This document shows, one piece after another, positions 15,593 through 22,080 of a stretch of DNA of 29,752 nt. How positions within the stretch are numbered: position 1 is the stretch's first letter; every line of letters begins with the position of its first letter. The stretch covers positions 1 to 29,752 of the forward strand of contig CBDFAX010000025.1 of NCBI GenBank assembly GCA_965245735.1, given 5' to 3'. Below the pieces are notes generated by a model. The model ran no database searches, was not told the origin of the DNA, and was given only the letters and a program-made list of their open reading frames with translations. A program made the position numbers and the translations under genes. This DNA is from Abiotrophia sp965245735 (GTDB taxonomy: Bacteria; Bacillota; Bacilli; Lactobacillales; Aerococcaceae).

Positions 15593-16885
15593 CTAGCGTT
15601 TAACGCGAATATCGAAGTAGTCTAAGAGGAGTTCGCAGAACATCATATTAGACCAGGAGAACCACTCCCGGGTGTAACGACTGTCATCGTCCACGTGGAA
15701 GGATTCGTGCATTTGGTTGGTGCCGGCGTCCGTATTGACCAGCAAGTCTAAAATCCGAGCCTTCTCTGCCTTATGGCTAGTCGTTAAGCCTTCCATAGAG
15801 AGCGAAATAGGCCAGATATATTGATCCCAGGTATGAGAGGAGCCCAAGCCACTGGCTAATTTGCCACTGTAGTAGTAAGGGTTCTCTGGCGACAAAACGG
15901 TCTGGCGTGTGGCCACATAGATCGGATCATCTTCTGAACAGAAGCCTAGGTAAGGCAGGGAAAGTAAGTTTGGCACATTGCCATCATCCATGATGCTGGC
16001 ATTGCCTAAACCATCCACTTCGTAAGCATAGACTGCTTGACCTTGGGCGTTTTGAATGATCCCATAACGCTCAATGCCGGCCTGGATTTCAGCCTTAAGG
16101 GTAGCCGCTAGCTGGATTTCTTCTTGGCTCAAGCCCAGGAATGGCGCCAATTCTGCCACATAGCCCAAGACCACACTGGCAAATTGGTTAGAAGGCACCA
16201 GGTAGTGGTAGGTACAGCGGTCATCACTTGGCCGGAAGCCAGACCAGGTCATGCCGGTGTAGCCAACGGGTGAGCCCTTGCCATCAAAAGGCAGGGTGTC
16301 TTCTTGGCGATCGGTGTCACGCACAAAGCGATAAGGACTAGACCCTTCATGGTCTTGCTCTGTGCGCCAGAGGTTTAGAATGGTCACCAAACCCTTGCGG
16401 ACAGTCTCTGTTAAGTGGTCGGTCCGGCCACTATTGACATAGAGTAGGTAGGCTAATTGAATGGCATAGGCCAAGCTATCAATTTCGTATTTGCGCTCCC
16501 AAATCCAATCATTCATTTGTGTATGGTCGGTCGCTCCGTGGCCTTGGCCATTTGGTTCTTTGTTGAAGGCATTGGTATAAGGGTCAATTAAGATATAGCC
16601 AAATTGGCGCTCGACTAAACTGGCAATCATGTCGTAGATGTCCTCGTGCTCCTTGGCTAAGACTAGGTAAGGCCGCACTTGTGCGGTCGAGTCACGCAGC
16701 CACATAGCCGGGATATCCCCAGTTACCACGAAGGTGCTGCCGTCTTCTAGGCGTTCGATGGTGGTCTCTAGGGTATTTAAGAAGCACTCATGAAAGACCT
16801 CAGCCCAACGGGGATTGACTGCCCGGGCTTGATCACAAATCTTTTCCATATATTTTTTTAATTCAGTTGATACTGGCATTGCCAT
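15593..16885 (-). CDS. Exo-alpha-1,6-mannosidase, GH125 family
   Basis: GH125 enzymes (formerly DUF1237) are inverting exo-mannosidases specific for alpha-1,6-linked mannose in N-glycan cores and in mannan. The 430-residue protein carries the family landmarks TGDIPAMWLRDSTAQVRPY near residues 54-72, FNKEPNGQGHGATDHTQ and GMTWSGFRPSDD, and ends with FHVDDDSRYTREWFSWSNMMF. There is no signal peptide. AGGAGG stands before the first of two in-frame ATGs (16885); the second is two codons in. It is the first gene of the operon, with a promoter and cre site about 50 nt upstream, so the whole glycosidase set should be repressed when preferred sugar is available. Together with GH38 it can strip the main mannose linkages. 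Confidence 0.94.
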   Translation of the reverse strand: MAMPVSTELKKYMEKICDQARAVNPRWAEVFHECFLNTLETTIERLEDGSTFVVTGDIPAMWLRDSTAQVRPYLVLAKEHEDIYDMIASLVERQFGYILIDPYTNAFNKEPNGQGHGATDHTQMNDWIWERKYEIDSLAYAIQLAYLLYVNSGRTDHLTETVRKGLVTILNLWRTEQDHEGSSPYRFVRDTDRQEDTLPFDGKGSPVGYTGMTWSGFRPSDDRCTYHYLVPSNQFASVVLGYVAELAPFLGLSQEEIQLAATLKAEIQAGIERYGIIQNAQGQAVYAYEVDGLGNASIMDDGNVPNLLSLPYLGFCSEDDPIYVATRQTVLSPENPYYYSGKLASGLGSSHTWDQYIWPISLSMEGLTTSHKAEKARILDLLVNTDAGTNQMHESFHVDDDSRYTREWFSWSNMMFCELLLDYFDIRVKR

Positions 16886-16927
16886 TTTTCTTCCTCCTCA
16901 TCACGAATCGAGTCTCCTCTATCCTCT

Positions 16928-16956
16928 ATTATTGCTAAGCGCTTACCTTAAATCAA
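16928..16956 (-). promoter_or_regulatory. Glycosidase operon promoter with cre site in the spacer
   Basis: On the minus strand TTGATT (16951-16956) and AATAAT (16928-16933) are 17 bp apart. The spacer holds GCTAAGCGCTTACC (plus strand, 16934-16947), whose core TAAGCGCTTA is a perfect palindrome and matches the CcpA cre consensus well. CcpA bound there would directly exclude RNA polymerase. This is the expected logic for an optional-carbon operon. Confidence 0.8.
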
Positions 16957-17058
16957 GTCTTGTCACAGACTTCTCTATTTTTTGCTAAAACAACTATAAT
17001 TTGTTAATATAAGCCCCTCAGAAAAACAGTAAAAAACCCCGCGAAAGCCTTTCCTTTG

Positions 17059-17067
17059 TGCTATACT
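17059..17067 (+). promoter_or_regulatory. Extended -10 promoter of the DUF1576 operon
   Basis: TGC followed by TATACT (17062-17067) lies 28 nt before the start; there is no clear -35. Confidence 0.55.
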
Positions 17068-17095
17068 AAGTTTAGCAGCTGATAAGGAGGTTCCC

Positions 17096-18364
17096 ATGGC
17101 TGATTCTACTATTCCATCTTTCCTGCGGCCCACCAAGAAGTCTAGTCTCTTAGTGTTGGCCCTCTATACCTTTGGTTTTAGCTTTTTGATGCCAGATGCG
17201 GGAAGCCTCTGGTCTGATTACGGCCAAATTTTAAGTAAACAAAGCTACCTAATGACTGATTTTACGGCCATGGGTATGGCGGCTACTTTCTTCAATGTGG
17301 CTTGCCATTTTGTCATTGCCTACATTCTCATGTACACTAACACCCGTTCACGCCTTAATGGTCTGCAAGTGGCAGCCGCCGGTATCTTTGCTGGCCATGC
17401 CCTCTTCGGGACCCATGTCTTGAATATCCTGCCTATTATTTATGGGGTCTACCTCTATAGTCGCTGGACCGGCCAATCCTTCGGTTCCTTGACCACGGTC
17501 AGCCTCTTCGCCACTTCGGCGGCGCCTTTTATCTCCTTCTGGGCCATCGCCCCTGGACTGTCCTGGTGGTCGCTAATTTTGGCAGCCCTGATTGGGACTG
17601 GCGTTGGCTTTATCTCGGCGCCTTTGGCTGAGCAATACCTCAAGTTCCACCAAGGCTTTAACCTCTATAACTTTGGCTTCGCCATGGGTATCATCGCCAT
17701 GTTCGGGACCATTAGCTTCCGCTACTTCAAGCTGGAGGCGCCTAGCCTCAGCATCCTCAATCAAGAGCATCATGGCCTCTTAGTCCTCTATCTACTGGGC
17801 ATCTTGCTAGGGCTCTTTGGCCTAGCAGCCTTCAAGTGGACAGAAGTCAAGACCAACTATGGCAAACTCTTGCGCCGGGCCGGGCGGACACCGGATGACT
17901 TCCTGGCTCACTTTGGCTTCGGGACAGCCGCCTTCAATATGGCCCTTAACGGTAGCCTCTACTTGCTGCTGGCCCTGGCCTTGGGTGTCCAATTCAATGG
18001 CCCTATCCTAGGGGGCATCTTAGGGGTCATGGGCTTCTCCGCCTTCGGTAAGCACCCACGTAACTGCCTGCCTATCTCAGCCGGCATTCTGCTAGCTGCC
18101 TTATTGCTAGGCCAAGATCCCGCCCAATCCACCGTTTGGGTGCCTATCTTATTCGGGACCACCCTAGCGCCAATTGCTGGACATTATGGCATCATTTATG
18201 GTGCAGTCGCAGGCTTTTTGCATTATAATGTAGTGAGTATGGTCTTTAGCTTACACGCAGGCATGAGCCTCTATAACAACGGCTTTGCGGGTGGCTTTGT
18301 CGCCGCCTTCCTGGTACCCATCTATGATACCCTGCGCAGCAACCATCACGCCTATGATGATTAG
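17096..18364 (+). CDS. Polytopic membrane protein, DUF1576-like
   Basis: This 422-residue protein is almost wholly hydrophobic, with roughly ten predicted membrane helices, for example LLVLALYTFGFSFLM at the start and ILGVMGFSAF near residue 310. I recognise it with moderate confidence as DUF1576, a family of unknown function. Some features hint at a channel or transporter: the repeated glycine-rich pattern (HALFGTHVLNILPIIYG, APIAGHYGIIYGAVAGFLHYN) and two similar-looking halves. AAGGAGG is 5 nt before the ATG. It is followed after 12 bp by a small cytosolic protein and then by a small membrane protein, and all three share one promoter and one terminator. No substrate can be named. Confidence 0.82.
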   Translation: MADSTIPSFLRPTKKSSLLVLALYTFGFSFLMPDAGSLWSDYGQILSKQSYLMTDFTAMGMAATFFNVACHFVIAYILMYTNTRSRLNGLQVAAAGIFAGHALFGTHVLNILPIIYGVYLYSRWTGQSFGSLTTVSLFATSAAPFISFWAIAPGLSWWSLILAALIGTGVGFISAPLAEQYLKFHQGFNLYNFGFAMGIIAMFGTISFRYFKLEAPSLSILNQEHHGLLVLYLLGILLGLFGLAAFKWTEVKTNYGKLLRRAGRTPDDFLAHFGFGTAAFNMALNGSLYLLLALALGVQFNGPILGGILGVMGFSAFGKHPRNCLPISAGILLAALLLGQDPAQSTVWVPILFGTTLAPIAGHYGIIYGAVAGFLHYNVVSMVFSLHAGMSLYNNGFAGGFVAAFLVPIYDTLRSNHHAYDD

Positions 18365-18376
18365 AAGGAGCTCCCT

Positions 18377-18721
18377 ATGAATATCGAAAAACACAAAGCA
18401 ACGCGTATTATGAAGGAGATTGTTTCCTATTTCCTAGACAATGGCCTCAATGATTTTAACCTGGACTTTAAGGCTAGCAACCAAGTCATTGAAATGACCG
18501 TCCAAGCGCCCTGTCAGGCCGAACCCGCTAGCTTCCAAGAGCTACTCAAGGATCTGCAAAGCCCGCGGGAGATCGAAGTGGACGAATACTTCAATGCCCT
18601 CCTGGGTAGTCACTGCACCGGCCATGACTACAGCTTCCTGGGTAAGGCCATTGATGAAGCCCAGGGTGGCTTCCAAGATGGCGTCTTGACTCTTACCATC
18701 AGACGATACAAAATCAAATAA
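18377..18721 (+). CDS. Small soluble protein of unknown function in the DUF1576 operon
   Basis: I do not recognise this 114-residue protein. It has no signal peptide or membrane segment and looks like a mixed alpha/beta fold. A helix (KATRIMKEIVSYFLDNGL) is followed by strands (FNLDFKASNQVIEMTVQAP) and ends in a strand with a basic tail (GVLTLTIRRYKIK). Two cysteines (in APCQAE and GSHCTGHD) and a histidine pair could bind metal, but this is speculative. GAAGGAG lies before the ATG, which is 12 bp after the membrane-protein stop, so co-translation with the transporter-like protein is likely. It may be a cytosolic regulatory or accessory subunit. Confidence 0.8.
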   Translation: MNIEKHKATRIMKEIVSYFLDNGLNDFNLDFKASNQVIEMTVQAPCQAEPASFQELLKDLQSPREIEVDEYFNALLGSHCTGHDYSFLGKAIDEAQGGFQDGVLTLTIRRYKIK

Positions 18722-18753
18722 TTTAGTCACTAGTAGAAAGGATTGTTTCCCCC

Positions 18754-19026
18754 ATGGAATTTCTCCGCATGCCAGCTTATCAACTCTTCTTACATCCGAT
18801 TACGGGTGGTGCCATCTGGGGCTATGTGCTCGCCATGATTTATCTGCGCTATGTCCGTCGCTTCCCACAATACAAACCGCACTTCTATGGTGCCTTGGCT
18901 ATCTTGATTTATGTGGCACCTCTCTTCTTAACCCAGCACATCAGCATCACTCATGGTGTGACCTGCGGATTGGCCTATGTCCTGACCCGTCTCTATGACT
19001 ATGATCGGTCACAAGTTGCTAGCTAA
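18754..19026 (+). CDS. Small membrane protein of unknown function
   Basis: This 90-residue protein has about three hydrophobic segments: near 14-28 (ITGGAIWGYVLAMIYL), 43-58 (FYGALAILIYVAPLFL) and 64-80. Basic loops (RYVRRFPQYKPH) between the first two suggest a cytosolic side. AAAGGA lies 11 nt before the ATG, a slightly long spacing. It is the third gene behind the DUF1576 protein, 32 bp after the second, and directly before a terminator. I cannot assign a family. It may be a partner of the large membrane protein. Confidence 0.75.
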   Translation: MEFLRMPAYQLFLHPITGGAIWGYVLAMIYLRYVRRFPQYKPHFYGALAILIYVAPLFLTQHISITHGVTCGLAYVLTRLYDYDRSQVAS

Positions 19027-19034
19027 ATGAGATA

Positions 19035-19061
19035 GAAGCTCCCCTTGGGGGCTCTTTTTTT
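19035..19061 (+). terminator. Terminator of the DUF1576 operon
   Basis: AGCTCCC pairs with GGGGGCT around a short loop and is followed by seven T residues, about 10 nt after the stop codon. Confidence 0.88.
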
Positions 19062-19085
19062 GTGACTGACCTGATAAGGTTTGAG

Positions 19086-19350
19086 GCAAAAATATTTTGG
19101 GGCATTTTAACTTTATCTCAAGATTTTTTTGGCTATCTATTGATATGGCGGCAGTTATAGGTATCTCTATAAACTTCTTGGTTTTCAGTTTTTTGATGCG
19201 AGTTGTGGTTAACCACAACTCGATGCCAAATATTGATTAGCAAGATTGTTTTGATTTGGAATTATCGTCTATCCGTTCTGCGTGTCTTTGGTTTTTAAAC
19301 CTAAACTAGCTATCTGACAGCGCCAGTCTTCCGCATTGCTAGGCTAATTT
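19086..19350. repeat. Repeat unit 1 of a three-copy structured repeat family
   Basis: The unit begins with CAAAAATATTTTGG and ends near GCCAGTCTTCC. Its core is a 70-nt hairpin (19176-19245). The outer arms are TCTTGGTTTTCA (19176-19187) and TGATTAGCAAGA (19234-19245). The inner 22-base palindrome (19200-19221) is perfect: GAGTTGTGG, loop TTAA, CCACAACTC. TATTGAT starts 38 nt before the hairpin, and TTTAAACCTAAA (19294-19305) follows. It encodes no credible protein. Confidence 0.8.
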
Positions 19351-19351
19351 C

Positions 19352-19640
19352 AACAAAAATTATTTTGGCCATTTTACATTTCTCACTATATTATTCCGGG
19401 ACTTATTGATCTCACAGCAATAATAGACACCACCATCACTTTCTTGTTTTTCAGTATCTTTATGCGAGTTGGGGTTAACCCGAACTCGGCGTAAAATGTT
19501 GAAAAGCAAGATAATTAAATTCTCGGTGTTTGTGGCGAGAACTCGTGATTGTCTTTCGGCATTTAAACCTAAAGCAGGCATTGGGAGCTGGACCGGCTCT
19601 AGCCTGGCCAGGCCAGTCTTCCAACAGATTTCTCGCCGTC
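19352..19640. repeat. Repeat unit 2 of the structured repeat family
   Basis: This unit is homologous to unit 1 over its whole length, with many substitutions. Hairpin 19442-19511 is again 70 nt. The outer arms TCTTGTTTTTCA and TGAAAAGCAAGA pair at all 12 positions with one G-T; the flanks TTTATGC and GCGTAAA also pair. The inner stem (19466-19487) is GAGTTGGGG, loop TTAA, CCCGAACTC, with one mismatch. TATTGAT is 38 nt before the hairpin. TTTAAACCTAAA (19562-19573) and a 33-nt GGACCGGCT...GTCTTCC segment (19590-19622) follow. Confidence 0.8.
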
Positions 19641-19678
19641 TAACTCTCTCTTTTGTCCCAAACATGAGCCTTGTCTCC

Positions 19679-19850
19679 GCTAAAAATACTTGGGCTAGTT
19701 TAAGTTTCTCAGTGTTTTCTACACTCTCCTATTGATATAGAGGCAATAAAATCCCTTCCTATGACTTTCTTGCTTGTCAAGATTACCCACCCAGTTCTGG
19801 TTAACCCGAACTGGGCCTAAAATGTTGAAAAGCAAGATGACGACAGCCCG
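19679..19850. repeat. Repeat unit 3 of the structured repeat family (3' part lost)
   Basis: The hairpin 19768-19837 is 70 nt, with outer arms TCTTGCTTGTCA and TGAAAAGCAAGA (11 of 12 pair). The inner stem (19792-19813) is CAGTTCTGG, loop TTAA, CCCGAACTG. TATTGAT is 38 nt before it, as in the other two. The right half is 28 of 30 identical to unit 2. The TTTAAACC and GTCTTCC parts are missing, and the ABC-F promoter lies about 50 nt downstream. Confidence 0.78.
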
Positions 19851-19884
19851 CCCTCCATTCTCCTAGCAAGCCTTCCTTTTCTTT

Positions 19885-19915
19885 CCTTGAAGGTCCTGAA
19901 TCTTCAAGGTATAAT
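19885..19915 (+). promoter_or_regulatory. ABC-F gene promoter with an inverted repeat over the -35 and spacer
   Basis: TTGAAG (19887-19892) and TATAAT (19910-19915) have a 17-bp spacer. CCTTGAAG (19885-19892) and CTTCAAGG (19902-19909) form a perfect 8-bp inverted repeat covering the -35 and reaching the -10, the layout of a repressor operator. Confidence 0.8.
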
Positions 19916-19948
19916 GATAGAGACACTGATAGAAAGGAATCGCCTGCT

Positions 19949-21907
19949 ATGATTCTACTACAAGCCAATGACCTGGCTCGGCGCTTTGCCGATGACACCC
20001 TCTATGAAGGGGTCTCCTTCAATATCCAAACTCAAGACCGGATTGCCCTAGTGGGCCGTAATGGGGCCGGCAAGTCCACCCTGATTAAGCAAATCATGGG
20101 CGAGGAGCCTATCTCGGACGGTTCCATCACCAAGGCCAAGGGCCTAAAAATCGGCTACCTAGCCCAACATGTTCGGACCGAATGGAACGACAGCCTGTCC
20201 ATCTGGGATACCATGCTAGCGGTCTTCCAGGAGACTTTGGCCTTGCGCCAGACAGCCGAAGAGGCCGCCATGCGACTAGCTGAGCTGTCTGATGACACCC
20301 AAGCGCCAGCCTACCAGGTTGCCTTGGAGCGTTACGACCAACTCCAGGAAGCCCTAACCCAGCGCAATGCCTATGCTATTGAGTCCGATATCCGGACCGT
20401 TTTACACGGTTTTCGTTTCTACGAAGCCGACTATGCTACGCCGGTCAGCCAATTGTCCGGGGGACAGCGGACCCGCTTGGCCCTGGCTCGCATCCTACTC
20501 ATGGACTATGACCTACTGATTCTGGACGAGCCGACCAACCACTTAGACATGACCACCCTAGCCTGGCTGGAAACTTACCTGACTGGCTACAAGGGCGCCC
20601 TCCTCCTGGTTTCCCACGACCGTTATTTCCTGGATAAGGTGGTCAACCAGGTCCTGGAACTGCGCCATCATCGTCTCCACACCTACAAGGGCAATTACAG
20701 CTACTATGTGGAAGAGAAGGCCCTGCGTCTGGCCGCTGAAGAGAAGGCCTATGCCGCTCAACAAGCTACCATTCAAAAACTCGAAGACTTCGTCCAACGT
20801 AACCTGGTTCGGGCTTCAACGACCAAACGGGCCCAAAGTCGTCGCAAGCAGTTGGAGAAAATGGACCGCCTAGACAAGCCAAAACAAGACAAGCAGGCGC
20901 CCCGCATCCAGTTCCTGGCAGCTAAGGACTCCGGTGAAGATGTCCTCGCCGTCGACCATTTGGCGGTGGGCTATGAGGCAACGCCTGTCGCCCAGGACCT
21001 CAACCTCCAGGTCCGGCGCCAAGATGCCATCGCCCTAGTGGGGCCTAACGGGGTCGGCAAGACCACCCTGCTCAAGACTCTGATTGGCCAACTACCTGCC
21101 CTGGCGGGGACCTATCGCTTTGGCGCGGGTGTCCAAATCGGCTACTACGACCAGAACCTGGTCTTGCCTGACGAGCATTTGACCGTCTTAGAAACTCTCT
21201 GGCAGGCCCATGACACCACCGACGAGAAGGTCATTCGGACCATTCTAGGTAGCTTCCTCTTCTCGGGCGATGATGTCCTCAAGAAGGTCTCCATGTTGAG
21301 CGGGGGCGAGAAGGCCCGGCTCAGTCTAGCCCTGCTAGCCACCGAGCACGATAACACCCTGATTCTGGACGAACCGACCAACCACTTGGATATCGACAGC
21401 AAGGAAGTGCTGGAAGATGCCCTGATTGCCTTCGATGGCACCCTGCTCTTCGTCTCCCACGACCGCTATTTCATCAACCGATTGGCGACGCAAGTAGTTG
21501 AAGTCACCCCGCAAGGCGTCAAGACCTACCTAGGCGACTATGACTACTATCAAGAGAAGAAGGCCGAAGAAGCCTTAATTGCCCAGAGCCAAGCTAGCGA
21601 GGTAAGCACTGAGTCTAGCTCAGCTAATTCAGCTAATCCGGCCCAACAAGACTATCAAGCCATGAAAGAAGCCAAGCGTCAACGTCGCCGCTTGGAAGAA
21701 GCCGTGGATCAGGCAGACGCCAGCCACGCCCAATTGGAGGCTCGCATCGCCCAACTCCACGCCCAGATGGAGACGGCGGCCTTGGCCAATGACCAGAGCC
21801 AGCTAGCCCAGCTCCACCAAGACCTGCAAGAGGCTGAAGCTGCCCAACTTGAGGCCTTAGAAGCCTGGGAAAGCGCCAGCCTGGCCTTGGAAGACTTCCT
21901 AGCCTAA
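19949..21907 (+). CDS. ABC-F family ribosome-associated ATPase, YdiF-like
   Basis: ABC-F proteins have no membrane domain; they bind the ribosomal E site and relieve stalled translation, and some protect against antibiotics. This 652-residue protein has two nucleotide-binding domains. The first has Walker A GRNGAGKST (36-44), LSGGQ (169-173) and LLILDEP (189-195). The second has Walker A GPNGVGKT (365-372), LSGGE (450-454) and LILDEP (481-486). The interdomain arm (about 250-315) is helical and basic (TTKRAQSRRKQLEKM), and a C-terminal coiled coil (about 565-650) is rich in Ala, Gln and Glu. The LDEPTNHLD motif occurs twice. In Bacillus, ydiF lies beside the tsaB-rimI-tsaD genes; here it is convergent with them, which supports YdiF. 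Drug resistance cannot be read from sequence. Confidence 0.92.
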   Translation: MILLQANDLARRFADDTLYEGVSFNIQTQDRIALVGRNGAGKSTLIKQIMGEEPISDGSITKAKGLKIGYLAQHVRTEWNDSLSIWDTMLAVFQETLALRQTAEEAAMRLAELSDDTQAPAYQVALERYDQLQEALTQRNAYAIESDIRTVLHGFRFYEADYATPVSQLSGGQRTRLALARILLMDYDLLILDEPTNHLDMTTLAWLETYLTGYKGALLLVSHDRYFLDKVVNQVLELRHHRLHTYKGNYSYYVEEKALRLAAEEKAYAAQQATIQKLEDFVQRNLVRASTTKRAQSRRKQLEKMDRLDKPKQDKQAPRIQFLAAKDSGEDVLAVDHLAVGYEATPVAQDLNLQVRRQDAIALVGPNGVGKTTLLKTLIGQLPALAGTYRFGAGVQIGYYDQNLVLPDEHLTVLETLWQAHDTTDEKVIRTILGSFLFSGDDVLKKVSMLSGGEKARLSLALLATEHDNTLILDEPTNHLDIDSKEVLEDALIAFDGTLLFVSHDRYFINRLATQVVEVTPQGVKTYLGDYDYYQEKKAEEALIAQSQASEVSTESSSANSANPAQQDYQAMKEAKRQRRRLEEAVDQADASHAQLEARIAQLHAQMETAALANDQSQLAQLHQDLQEAEAAQLEALEAWESASLALEDFLA

Positions 21908-21923
21908 GTTTAGCATTTGCCCA

Positions 21924-21943
21924 ATATATCATATATGATATAT
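21924..21943. repeat. 20-bp perfect AT-rich palindrome
   Basis: ATATATCATA is followed directly by its exact reverse complement. It sits 16 nt beyond the ABC-F stop and 9 nt before the terminator. It could be a protein site or cruciform, or a chance AT repeat. Confidence 0.7.
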
Positions 21944-21952
21944 CGGGAAATC

Positions 21953-21989
21953 AAAAAGGCACTGAGACTTAAATCTCAGTGCCTTTTTT
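21953..21989 (+). terminator. Terminator of the ABC-F gene
   Basis: The stem AAAAAGGCACTGAGA (21953-21967) pairs with TCTCAGTGCCTTTTT (21974-21988) around CTTAAA. Confidence 0.93.
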
Positions 21990-22041
21990 CATTGGCTTAA
22001 ATCGATTTAGTGGCCCTTAGTGCGCAAACTTTGGCCCCCAA

Positions 22042-22080
22042 GAAGAAAAAATAGCCTAGCTTATAAGAATAAGCCAGGCT
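22042..22080 (-). terminator. Terminator overlapping the 3' end of tsaD
   Basis: On the minus strand AGCCTGGCTTAT pairs with ATAAGCTAGGCT (one G-T pair) and runs into TTTTTT. The left arm is inside the last tsaD codons and the stop codon lies in the right arm. Confidence 0.88.

Noticed and set aside
19138..19170. Promoter made by the conserved TTGATA box before each hairpin
   Set aside because: No -10 lies at 16-18 bp in any of the three units; the nearest AT boxes are only about 10 bp away.
19360..19735. Open frames of 101 aa (minus, 19360-19665) and 88 aa (plus, 19469-19735) inside the repeat region
   Set aside because: They run through the hairpin units in frames not kept between copies, have no good ribosome site and no recognisable domain.
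19176..19837. Integron attC sites
   Set aside because: The AAC/GTT motif is at the hairpin centre rather than at the ends, there are no gene cassettes and no integrase.
19086..19850. CRISPR array
   Set aside because: Only three long units, spaced 266 and 326 bases between hairpin centres, with diverged sequence; no short identical repeats or spacers and no cas genes.
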